From positions 1 through 14,964 of the forward strand of contig DASWRT010000396.1 in the NCBI GenBank assembly GCA_036403035.1: DNA of 14,964 nucleotides, given 5' to 3'. This stretch comes from DASWRT01 sp036403035 (GTDB taxonomy: Bacteria; Pseudomonadota; Alphaproteobacteria; ATCC43930; CGMCC-115725). Numbering within the stretch: position 1 is the stretch's first letter; every line of letters starts with the position of its first letter. The translations under genes were made by a program, and so were the position numbers. Shown piece by piece: positions 1 to 6,324 of this stretch. The notes below the pieces were generated by a model. It saw only the letters and a program-made list of their open reading frames with translations, did not search any database and was not told where the DNA came from.

Positions 1-86
1 ATCCCGCAGCGCAAAACCGCCGTCCGTCTTCGCCCGCGCATCAACCATCCTTGGTGACTGAGCGACCCTGAGCTACCAAAGCGATC

Positions 87-1124
87 TCAGGCGTCAGCTC
101 TGGGCAACGGAAGCTGCGGATGCTCAAGGAAGAAGCGGAGCATCTCCCGCGCAGCATCGGGCCCTCGTGGATCGGTGTACGAGCCCATGGCACTCCCACC
201 CGACCACGCATGGCCGGATCCATGGATCACCCATTGTTCGAGCATCGGCCGTCCGCTCGCATCGGTGTGCAGGGTGCGGCTATAGGCATGCCCACCGGGC
301 ACCTGACCGCGCTCCGCCTTGCTCTGCAGGTTCGTAGCCCCCCTCGATTGCGCGATGACCTGATCGCCGTTGCGCGGGTGCACCGTCGCGTCGTGGTCGC
401 CGTGAAATACAATGGTCGGGATGATCGGCCGGGATTCTCCTTCGTTCGGCACGCCGCCGCCGGAGAGGTGGAGCGGCGCCGCGCCGCCGTGCTGCATGAC
501 GGTGAGCGCCGAGTGAGAGCCGCTCGCCGCTTCATAAGCCAAGCCGGAATGCACGCCGATCGCGGCGTAGAGATCGGGATAGGTCGCCCCCATGATGACG
601 GCCGCGGCGGCACCGGCTGAGAGCCCGGCGACATAAACGCGGTGCGGGTCGACGGAATAGTCGTGCATGACTTCGCGGGTGATGCCGGCGATCAATGAGG
701 GCTCGCCCTCGCCGCGTTGCTGGTCGTCCGGGCTGAACCAGTTCCAGCACTTCGAAAAGTGGGCAGAACTGGGCTGGGCCGGATAGGCGACGAGGCAGGT
801 ATGCTCTTCGGCCAGCGCGTTCATCCGCGTCCCGGCGGCGAAGTCGTCAGGGGACTGGGAGCAGCCGTGCAGCATCACCAGCAACGGGAGCGCCTGCCCA
901 TCATGATAGCCGCTCGGCACGTAAAGCTTATAGGCGCGACGTCCGGCTTGGTTGCTGTAGGACCGGTCCAGAAACCTTCCACGATCCAGGGGGGCTTGCG
1001 CCGGCTCCGCGAGCCCGTCCGGTTCCAACGCGGAATCGACCGGGTTGACCTGCGCAAATATGCTCCGCAATGCATCTGCCCAAAGTGTCTGCTGGCTCAG
1101 CAATGCAGAATGGTCGTTCGACAA
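87..1124 (-). CDS. PHB depolymerase-family esterase (LpqC-like alpha/beta hydrolase)
   Basis: This 345-residue alpha/beta hydrolase belongs to the short-chain polyhydroxyalkanoate depolymerase / LpqC esterase family. The oxyanion-loop motif LHGCSQSPDDF is at about residues 85-95. The nucleophile elbow GLSAGA carries Ser169, the acid is probably Asp245 in GDHDATVHP, and the general base His305 lies in HGSGHAWSGG, so the triad is complete. Length fits the family. No obvious signal peptide is present, so cytoplasmic or granule-associated action on PHB or short acyl esters is possible; substrate is inference. The start is TTG at 1124: an in-frame stop lies two codons upstream, and GGAG sits 7 nt before the TTG. 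There is no in-frame ATG before about residue 84, inside the conserved core. A palindrome resembling a PhaR box lies upstream, consistent with PHA-linked regulation. It appears monocistronic. It could also be a feruloyl or acetylxylan esterase, which share this fold. Confidence 0.88.
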   Translation of the reverse strand: MSNDHSALLSQQTLWADALRSIFAQVNPVDSALEPDGLAEPAQAPLDRGRFLDRSYSNQAGRRAYKLYVPSGYHDGQALPLLVMLHGCSQSPDDFAAGTRMNALAEEHTCLVAYPAQPSSAHFSKCWNWFSPDDQQRGEGEPSLIAGITREVMHDYSVDPHRVYVAGLSAGAAAAVIMGATYPDLYAAIGVHSGLAYEAASGSHSALTVMQHGGAAPLHLSGGGVPNEGESRPIIPTIVFHGDHDATVHPRNGDQVIAQSRGATNLQSKAERGQVPGGHAYSRTLHTDASGRPMLEQWVIHGSGHAWSGGSAMGSYTDPRGPDAAREMLRFFLEHPQLPLPRADA

Positions 1125-1451
1125 AGATCATCTCCATGATAAAGCGGCGTCCCGTGCCTTTCCGCTCAACGGTTTTTGCGTTGCACTCCCTATGACAACG
1201 CAGTGCGGCATATATAATTCCGCCGTTATGCTGCAGTGCAGCATTGCAAATACAACCTCCATGCAAGGATATCGTCACCGGACTCGACGACCGGCAATCT
1301 ACGGGATCAGCAAAGAAATAGGTCCGTTCGCTACGGCAAAGAGGAGTTATCATGAGTTAATTTCAGGAAGGACAACTTAGTTTAATCGACAGATAGTCTT
1401 TAAGTGAGTGCACAGATTTTCTTCGGAAACAAATCACATGAGTTGCCGCTC
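1125..1451. other. Intergenic region upstream of the PHB depolymerase-like gene
   Basis: This stretch is more AT-rich than its surroundings and has no convincing coding region on either strand. It holds the PhaR-like palindrome at 1228-1244 and an AT-rich tatata at 1211-1216 that could serve as a minus-strand -10 element for the esterase. That would place the palindrome across the -35 zone. The rest, about 1330-1451, contains only very short reading frames and no recognisable repeats. Confidence 0.5.
1228..1244. promoter_or_regulatory. PhaR-like operator (CTGC-N3-GCAG palindrome)
   Basis: A 17-bp palindrome, ATGCTGCAGTGCAGCAT, is symmetric at every pair around a single central base. Its core matches the TGC-rich CTGC-N3/4-GCAG pattern described for PhaR, the PHA-sensing repressor of phasin and PHA genes in alphaproteobacteria. 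It lies about 104 nt upstream of the esterase start and would overlap the -35 zone if tatata at 1211-1216 is the -10. The symmetry is seen directly; the PhaR assignment is inferred from motif and neighbour. Confidence 0.5.
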
Positions 1452-1697
1452 TCAAAATGAAGGCCGACAGGTTTCTCTATGCTCGTCGCCAGCGTCCTTC
1501 ACGTGCAGCATTGCCCAGCACTGCCTCGCGCAGTGATGGTTGATGTGCACCGCGGTGAGCCCGAGATAGTCGCCGATCTGCTGCTGCGTCATCGGCAGCC
1601 GGAATCCGAGCGCAACGCGGCGCGGATCATCGACGTCCGCCGCTGGCTCAGCAGGTTCCATGGCTACGTAACGGGTTGGGTGTACGGAATCCGGCAC
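1452..1697 (-). pseudogene. Decayed Crp/Fnr-family regulator, HTH fragment
   Basis: Translation of this 81-codon frame contains RVALGFRLPMTQQQIGDYLG followed by LTAVHIN. This is the typical helix-turn-helix of Crp/Fnr regulators, where the family reads LPxTQxxIAxxLGLTxVHVNR. Right after HIN the expected recognition-helix continuation (R-T/V-L-x-x-L) and C-terminal strands are missing, and the sequence becomes Cys/His-rich and unlike the family. There is no cyclic-nucleotide-binding domain upstream. A real gene would be about 230-250 residues, so this is a C-terminal remnant, truncated at the 5' side and scrambled at the 3' side. Whether the short frame is still translated is unknown. The HTH identity is fairly sure; the exact limits are not. 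Confidence 0.5.
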
Positions 1698-1708
1698 GAT
1701 GCCGAGCT

Positions 1709-1726
1709 CATTTTAGCGCTAACATG
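1709..1726. promoter_or_regulatory. LacI-family operator-like palindrome, site 1
   Basis: CATTTTAGCGCTAACATG is an 18-bp palindrome broken at one base pair. The core fits the generic LacI/GalR operator pattern TGNNANCGNTNNCA with one mismatch, including the central CG. It lies upstream of the DUF302 gene at 1949 and just upstream of the decayed Crp/Fnr frame on the other strand. A second, related site is at 2827-2842. No LacI-family gene is visible here, so function is inferred from pattern only. Confidence 0.35.
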
Positions 1727-1948
1727 TCACCGTCGTGCAACGGCCACGCGAGCATGGCAGGGTGTCCTCCAGACGAGAATGCGGGACGAGCCGCGTGAAG
1801 CGCCTCCCAACTTTGCTCCGGCTCCGCTACCCTGCCAAGACATGTCAAGAACGACTGGCTCCTTCAGCGGCGGAGTGCGCGCCCCCGTCACGATCAGTCG
1901 GGAAAACGGCCGCCGACGGACGCGCCGTACGACGAGCGGAGAAGCGGG

Positions 1949-2374
1949 ATGAGCAGCGGCACAGAGGAGTCTCGACCAGTCGAGACGGGGTCTCGACCAG
2001 TGGTCGAGCATGTCAGCGGCGTCGCCTTCGCGCCGACGCTGGAACGGCTGGTGCGGGCGATCGAGACGGCAGGGATGACCATATTCGCCCGGATCGACCA
2101 CGCGGCGGGCGCGCGGGAGGTCGGGATGGGGATGCCGCCGACGGTGGTGTTGCTCTACGGCAATCCGCGAGGAGGCACCCCGATCATGCTGGCGGCGCCG
2201 CAGGCCGCGCTCGACCTGCCGCTGCGGGTGCTGGTGCGCGAGGCGGCCGACGGACGCGCCCTGGTCTCGTTCCACCCGATCGTGCCGCTGCTCCGGCATG
2301 GCGGCGTCCCCGATGAGCTGGCCGCGCGGCTGGAGCCGGCGCAACGCATCCTGATCGAGGCGATCCAAGCCTGA
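1949..2374 (+). CDS. DUF302 domain protein
   Basis: This 141-residue protein shows the DUF302 hallmarks in order: a helix-forming SGVAFAPTLERLVRAIE around residues 28-44, then GMTIFARIDHAAGAREVG, then PPTVVLLYGNPRGGTPIM and the DLPLRVLV strand. DUF302 proteins are small alpha/beta proteins of unproven biochemical role, sometimes proposed to bind small ligands or metals. There is no signal peptide or membrane segment, so it is probably cytoplasmic. The ATG at 1949 is preceded by GGAGAAG at suitable spacing, which supports this start, although the first 25 or so residues (rich in SRPVE-like repeats) lie outside the domain. A later start near 2010 cannot be excluded. The gene stands alone; the following receiver-domain remnant is broken. 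An operator-like palindrome lies about 220 nt upstream. Confidence 0.85.
   Translation: MSSGTEESRPVETGSRPVVEHVSGVAFAPTLERLVRAIETAGMTIFARIDHAAGAREVGMGMPPTVVLLYGNPRGGTPIMLAAPQAALDLPLRVLVREAADGRALVSFHPIVPLLRHGGVPDELAARLEPAQRILIEAIQA
1969..2008. repeat. Nested inverted and direct repeats in the 5' end of the DUF302 gene
   Basis: The 12-mer GTCTCGACCAGT occurs at 1969-1980 and again at 1990-2001, exactly 21 nt (7 codons) apart, so SRPV is encoded twice. The first copy is part of the perfect inverted repeat GTCTCGAC-CA-GTCGAGAC (1969-1986). The second is part of CTCGACCA-G-TGGTCGAG (1992-2008). Both can form hairpins in the mRNA 20-60 nt after the start codon. Confidence 0.65.
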
Positions 2375-2411
2375 CCGGCATCGGCGGCGACGGCCTTGCC
2401 GGCGTCGTCCG

Positions 2412-2763
2412 ATCCACGAGGTGGCGGAGGCGCGCGACGGCGCAGCGGCCCTCGCCCTGCTCGCCGATCCCAGAGTGCCGGCCGGACTGCTGATCGCCGA
2501 TCAGGCGATGCCCGGCATCAGCGGCATAGAGCTGATCCGGGAGGCGCGGCATCACCGGCCGGCCGGACCTGCCGGCGCTTCTCGTCACCGGTCACGGCGA
2601 AACGGTCGGGTGCGGCGCAGGCGACAACATCGCCGTGCTGCGCAAGCCGTTCCGCTTAGCCGAACTCGCCGACCACTTGGCGAGCCTGATCGGAGCGGCC
2701 GGCGACGCCGCCGCCTACGGCGACGTCGTCCCGCTCACGACGCCGCGAACGCCGAAATGCTGA
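2412..2763 (+). pseudogene. Frameshifted response-regulator receiver domain
   Basis: Two adjacent frames together encode most of a CheY-like receiver. Frame one, from about 2412, reads HEVAEARDGAAALALL and then LLIADQAMPGISGIELIREA, which holds the phospho-acceptor Asp of the IADQAMPG loop. Frame two resumes with DLPALLVTGHGE and IAVLRKPFRLAELADHLASL, which holds the conserved Lys of the KPF loop. The shift falls at 2555-2566, three tandem copies of CCGG; two copies would give a continuous HHRPDLPALL. The N-terminal beta1/acidic-pocket segment (about 25-30 residues) is also absent, so it was already truncated or degraded upstream. The reading frame ends at TGA near 2761-2763. The receiver identity is clear; the limits are approximate. 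Confidence 0.72.
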
Positions 2764-3111
2764 CCCGATCGAGGCACCGGTGGCGGCCGGGCGGGATCGC
2801 TCGGCGAAGGCCCGCTCCCATCTCAAATGTTAGCGGTAACATCGATTGCGAAAGCGGTGCGCAACCGTCGCACGCCGCGATCTCTCGCTCGTTGACTTGG
2901 GCACCGGGATTGCGCGTGATCTTGCACCTGGACCAGAGATCATCGTTTCACTCAATAGACAAATTGAAGACTTGAATAAATATTCGTCGGCATGGAACGA
3001 AATCAATATTGCATTCCTGCGCGCCATCTGTGAGCGTTTTTAGGCAGAAACGGATGTTCATCTCTCTCTAACGTTTCTTTCTTCCCGCGACGGTCAATCA
3101 GGGAGAGGAAA
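2764..3111. other. Non-coding, AT-richer gap before the VCBS gene
   Basis: No convincing gene is seen. Short reading frames on both strands (for example plus 2846-3043) have no recognisable family motif and overlap each other. The stretch drops in GC relative to its neighbours, especially 2930-3080. It contains the LacI-type palindrome at 2827-2842 and presumably the promoter of the downstream FG-GAP protein, but I cannot assign -35/-10 elements with confidence. Confidence 0.4.
2827..2842. promoter_or_regulatory. LacI-family operator-like palindrome, site 2
   Basis: ATGTTAGCGGTAACAT is a 16-bp inverted repeat with arms ATGTTA/TAACAT around GCGG. It fits TGNNANCGNTNNCA at every specified position. 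It shares the TTAGCG core and TAACAT arm with the palindrome at 1709-1726. It lies about 270 nt upstream of the FG-GAP gene. No matching regulator is in the window, so role and cognate protein are inferred. Confidence 0.38.
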
Positions 3112-4035
3112 TTGAGCGCAGTACGGGACTTCAACGGCGACGGCACCTCCGATCTCCTGCTGCAGAACAGCAACGGCACGGTGGAGGACCAGACGGTCCA
3201 GAGCGACCGGGTCACCGGCACGTCGGTTCTCGGCACCCTGTCCTCCGATACGCACATTCAGGGCACCGGCGATTTCAACGGCGACGGGACGTCCGACGTC
3301 CTGCTGCGCAACGACGCCGGGACGGTGTCGCTGTGGACCGTGCAGAACGGCCACGTCGCGAGCACGACGTCGCTCGGCACGTTCGGCAACGACTGGCACA
3401 TCCAGGGCGTCGGCGACTTCAACGGCGACCACACGTCCGACATCCTGTGGCGCAACGACAGCGGCTCCGTCGCGATCTCGACGATGCAGAACGGCCACGT
3501 CGCCAGCACCGTCGGCGTCGCCGGCCTCAGCAACGACTGGAAGATCCTCGGCGTCGGCGATCTCAACGGCGACGGCACGTCGGACATCCTGCTCGGCCAT
3601 ACCGCGACCGGAACGCTCGGCTACTGGGACATCAAGAACAACGGCGTCGCCGGCTTCGGCACGGTGACCGATCCGGCCAATCACGGCGCGGCGGCGCAGT
3701 TCGACCTGTCGAGCTTCGCCGGCCTCTCCGACGTGACGGGTGACGGGACGGCCGATCTCGTCTTCAAGACGGGAGCGGGCTTCGCGACGTACGGCATCAC
3801 CGATAACCATATCGACGATAGCCACATCACCGCGATCCGCCTCACGTCGCCCGGCGCATCGGCGCCGAGCATCGGCGAGGTGGTTGCCGGCGGCGAGTAC
3901 GGCACGGACGGACAGGGCGACTTCGTCTATCACGACAACTCGGCCGGCACCGTCGTCGCCGAGGATTTCGACGGACAAGGCGGCGTCGGCAGCCACGTCC
4001 TCGCGTCGATCGGGAACGACTGGCACCTCGTGTAG
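3112..4035 (+). CDS. FG-GAP/VCBS repeat protein
   Basis: This 307-residue protein is built almost wholly of FG-GAP/VCBS-like blades. DFNGDGTSDLLL, DFNGDGTSDVLL, DFNGDHTSDILW and DLNGDGTSDILL begin at about residues 6, 54, 102 and 150, a strict 48-residue period. A weaker DVTGDGTADLVF is at about 207. Each has the DxNGDGxxD calcium-loop pattern, and later blades carry VQNGHVAST and GNDWHIQGVG. The family forms beta-propeller blades, usually in exported adhesins or enzymes. Here there is no signal peptide and no leader domain; the first blade starts at residue 6. The chain ends at GNDWHLV, where another repeat would begin. The start is TTG at 3112, supported by the purine-rich GGGAGAGGAA just upstream. 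Export by a type I system without an N-terminal signal is possible but untested. It may be the surviving part of a longer protein. Confidence 0.82.
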   Translation: MSAVRDFNGDGTSDLLLQNSNGTVEDQTVQSDRVTGTSVLGTLSSDTHIQGTGDFNGDGTSDVLLRNDAGTVSLWTVQNGHVASTTSLGTFGNDWHIQGVGDFNGDHTSDILWRNDSGSVAISTMQNGHVASTVGVAGLSNDWKILGVGDLNGDGTSDILLGHTATGTLGYWDIKNNGVAGFGTVTDPANHGAAAQFDLSSFAGLSDVTGDGTADLVFKTGAGFATYGITDNHIDDSHITAIRLTSPGASAPSIGEVVAGGEYGTDGQGDFVYHDNSAGTVVAEDFDGQGGVGSHVLASIGNDWHLV

Positions 4036-4100
4036 GGCGGAACCGATACGGGCGATCGGCACAAGGCGGCGTGCCGGTCGCCCTCTGCGCGAGGAGATCC

Positions 4101-4339
4101 TTGGAAGGGGGATCAGGGGGATGATTGGGGATCGGGGGGATAAAAGAAAAAGAGAAGTCAGGTTTTAACGCGAAGGGCGCAAAGGTCTCACGACGGTCGC
4201 AAAGGTAAATCTATTTGCGCGCCGCAGGCGCGCAGTCATTCCCTTTGCGACCGTCGCGTGCACGTCGCGGCCTTTGCGTTAAAGCGTTCTCTTTTTCGAT
4301 ATCCCCCCGACCCCCAACCATCCCTCCGATCCCCTTTCA
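4101..4339. repeat. Long palindromic repeat element, copy 1
   Basis: This is an imperfect inverted repeat of about 239 bp. The left arm begins TTGGAAGGGGGATC, then GATCGGGGGGATAAAAG, an A-rich AAAAAGAGAA, TTTAACGC and GCAAAGG units. The right arm is its reverse complement (ends near 4339 with GATCCCCTTTCA). The centre is the strong hairpin GCGCGCC-GCA-GGCGCGC at 4217-4233. A second copy in the same orientation begins at 14821; the shared 144 nt align without gaps at about 84% identity by my count. The element lies 65 nt downstream of the FG-GAP gene stop. It codes for nothing recognisable and carries no transposase, so it looks like a MITE- or REP-like non-autonomous element or extended intergenic palindrome. 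Confidence 0.85.
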
Positions 4340-4363
4340 CGGTTTTCCCACTTGAACCGTCGT

Positions 4364-4399
4364 GGCGAGTGTCGCCAGGAATCGATGGCGACGCTCGCC
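4364..4399. repeat. Stable hairpin beside the catalase remnant
   Basis: GGCGAGTGTCGCC (4364-4376) and GGCGACGCTCGCC (4387-4399) pair over 12 of 13 positions around a 10-nt loop. Each arm is also partly self-complementary. It begins 8 nt past the minus-strand stop of the catalase remnant, the usual place for its terminator, but no T-run follows on that strand, so an intrinsic terminator is uncertain. Confidence 0.5.
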
Positions 4400-4406
4400 G
4401 GTAGCG

Positions 4407-4655
4407 TCAGAACTGCTTCACCTTTGCCGCCCGGTCCCAGAAGCGCAGGCTGCGGCAGGCCCGGACGAACGCGGTCGCGTCGTTCGGCCCCTTGAGCTCG
4501 ATCATGCCGGCGTCGGGCTCCTCGGCGGCGCCGGCCTTCTGGAGGAGCGGCAACGCGGTTCCGACATACGCGATGAACTTCAGGTGCGCGAAGGCGTCGG
4601 CGATGAAGTCCCGCGCCTTTGCCTCGTTCGCCAGCAGAGCGGCACCCGCCGAGAC
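4407..4655 (-). pseudogene. C-terminal remnant of a large-subunit (HPII/KatE-type) catalase
   Basis: The last 81 or so codons of this minus-strand frame read GAALLANEAKARDFIADAF, then AHLKFIAYVGTALPLLQKAG, DAGMIELKG, and AFVRACRSLRFWDRAAKV before the stop. This matches, from memory, the C-terminal flavodoxin/DJ-1-like domain that ends HPII-type catalases, including the terminal W-D/A-R-E-like motif. Everything upstream (the catalase core with haem-binding residues) is missing. The frame runs into non-homologous sequence by about 4660 and then into the antisense of the cyclase gene. A complete gene would exceed 600 codons. It is therefore a 3' remnant, probably left by a deletion whose other end lies near 4660-4770. 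Confidence 0.62.
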
Positions 4656-4776
4656 GGTTTTCCGCCGATGGCCGGGAACGCCGCCCGGCTTGCCGGGGGC
4701 GCAAGCGTGCGTATGGATCGGCGATGCCGTACAATCGGCCGCCGGCCTCCAACATTTACCGCGAGGACCTTGCGCC

Positions 4777-6183
4777 ATGACTCCTTCAAGCGAAACCGAG
4801 GCCCTCTTCGCCGCCTTGCGAGGGTCCGCAAAGCCGGATGCGGCGAGCGCCATCGAGGCGCTGGTGCGGGACGCGTCCGACCGCGAGCTGTGCCGGGTCA
4901 ACGCACTGGCGTTCGCCGGCAGAAGCGGCCTCGACGAAGAGGACGCGATCGCGGCGCTCCTGCACGCGGCCCGCCTCGGCATCTTCGAGCTTTCCTGGAA
5001 CGTGCTCTGCCCCGGCTGCGGCGGCGTGCTCGACACGGGCGCGACGCTGAAATCGATCGACCGGGCCGAGTATAACTGCGCCCTCTGCGCCGCGGGCTAC
5101 GAGCCGACGCTGGACGAGATGGTCGACGTCACGTTCACGGTCAGCCCGCGCGTGCGCAGGATCGCCGCGCACGACCCGCACGGCCTGCCGTGGCTGGACT
5201 ATTTCAGGCAGATCTTCTGGAGTTCCGGCGTCGATCTTCCCGACGACGAGACCCTGGAAGACCTCGCCCAGGAGATACTGCTCGACGCCATCGAGCTGCC
5301 GCCGCACGGGACGGCGGTGCTGTCCCTGCGTCTGCCGGCGTCGTTCGTCATCCTCTTCGACCCCGTGGTGCACATGGCGCAGTTCATCGACGTCCAGGGG
5401 GAGCCGACGCGCGAACGGCAAAGCCTCTCCTTCGTCCTGAACAAGGAGCACGCGCCGACCGGCACCCTGCAAATGCGCCCCGGCCCGGTACGTATCGTCC
5501 TCGAAAACCGGACCGGCGTGCGGACCCTGCCCGGCATCTGGATCGCGGGAGACGCGCTTCACGATCTGCTCGGCCGCCGCCGCCCGTTCCTCACCGCCAA
5601 GCGGCTGCTCACGAACCAGACCTTCCGCGACATCTACCGCACGGACACGATCAACGTCGACCAGCGGCTCAAGATCACCAGCCTCACCTTCCTGTTCACC
5701 GACCTCAAGGGCTCGACGGAGCTTTACGAGCGGGTCGGCGACCTTGCGGCCTACGACATCGTGAGGGCGCATTTCGGCGTGCTGCACGAGATCGTCGCGG
5801 CCGAGGCAGGCGCCGTCGTGAAGACCATCGGCGACGCTGTCATGGCGACCTTCCCGACGCCGGATCGCGCCGTGGCGGCGGCGCTGCGCATGCGCGGCGC
5901 GATGCGCGACCTGCGCGAGGACCTGCTGCTCAAGATCGGCATCCACGTCGGACCGTGCCTCGCGGTGATGCTGAACGAGCAGCAGGATTATTTCGGCCAG
6001 ACGGTGAACATCGCGTCGCGCGTGCAGGGGCTCTGCCAGTCGCGCTCGATCTTCGTGACGGAGCCGGTGGTCGGCCACGGCGAGGCATCGAAGCTGCTGG
6101 CGGCGAACGGCATCACGCCGACGCCGCAGCACCTCGCGCTGCGCGGGATCACCAACAAGATGGCGATCTTCGAGATCCCGTGA
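4777..6183 (+). CDS. Class III adenylate/guanylate cyclase with Zn-ribbon (DUF5939-type) N-terminus
   Basis: This 468-residue soluble signalling enzyme would make a cyclic nucleotide, probably cAMP. Residues 1-290 form a DUF5939-like sensor region with a zinc ribbon: CPGC at 78-81 and CALC at 101-104. The class III cyclase domain spans about 300-468. Metal-binding Asp309 is in FLFTDLKGST and Asp353 in KTIGDAVMATF. Lys349 is a candidate purine-contacting residue and the DYFG motif is at 404-407. The transition-state Asn411 and Arg415 are in TVNIASR. All catalytic residues look intact, so activity is expected. No membrane segment or signal peptide is present. The ATG at 4777 is chosen over longer in-frame starts because GAGG lies about 10 nt upstream and the upstream extension overlaps the catalase remnant without homology. 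It stands alone; what it senses is unknown. Adenylate rather than guanylate specificity is inferred. Confidence 0.9.
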   Translation: MTPSSETEALFAALRGSAKPDAASAIEALVRDASDRELCRVNALAFAGRSGLDEEDAIAALLHAARLGIFELSWNVLCPGCGGVLDTGATLKSIDRAEYNCALCAAGYEPTLDEMVDVTFTVSPRVRRIAAHDPHGLPWLDYFRQIFWSSGVDLPDDETLEDLAQEILLDAIELPPHGTAVLSLRLPASFVILFDPVVHMAQFIDVQGEPTRERQSLSFVLNKEHAPTGTLQMRPGPVRIVLENRTGVRTLPGIWIAGDALHDLLGRRRPFLTAKRLLTNQTFRDIYRTDTINVDQRLKITSLTFLFTDLKGSTELYERVGDLAAYDIVRAHFGVLHEIVAAEAGAVVKTIGDAVMATFPTPDRAVAAALRMRGAMRDLREDLLLKIGIHVGPCLAVMLNEQQDYFGQTVNIASRVQGLCQSRSIFVTEPVVGHGEASKLLAANGITPTPQHLALRGITNKMAIFEIP

Positions 6184-6324
6184 GGGCAGCGGCGCGCACA
6201 CTACCCGATGTGATCGGTTGCGAGAGGGACCGTTACTAAACTTTGCTCTTTGTTGTGGAAGGTATGTAGAGCCATGGCGTTCTTCATTCCGACGCCAATA
6301 CCAATATACGCATAGGTGACGAAA

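Noticed and set aside
1045..1380. 111-codon plus-strand frame upstream of the PHB depolymerase gene
   Set aside because: It starts inside the depolymerase gene in antisense, crosses its promoter, and its translation resembles no family.
2846..3043. Short overlapping frames on both strands (about 65 codons)
   Set aside because: No ribosome-binding site or motif, they overlap in antisense, and they lie in an AT-richer gap. They may be chance frames.
3094..4062. 322-codon open frame on the minus strand opposite the FG-GAP gene
   Set aside because: It mirrors the periodic high-GC repeats of the plus-strand gene. Its translation is Val/Ala/Arg/Asp low complexity with no family motif, and the plus strand has exact FG-GAP blades.
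4201..4260. CRISPR-like repeated GCAAAGG/GCGAAGG units
   Set aside because: The units are irregular and belong to the palindromic element; there is no constant spacer length and no cas gene.
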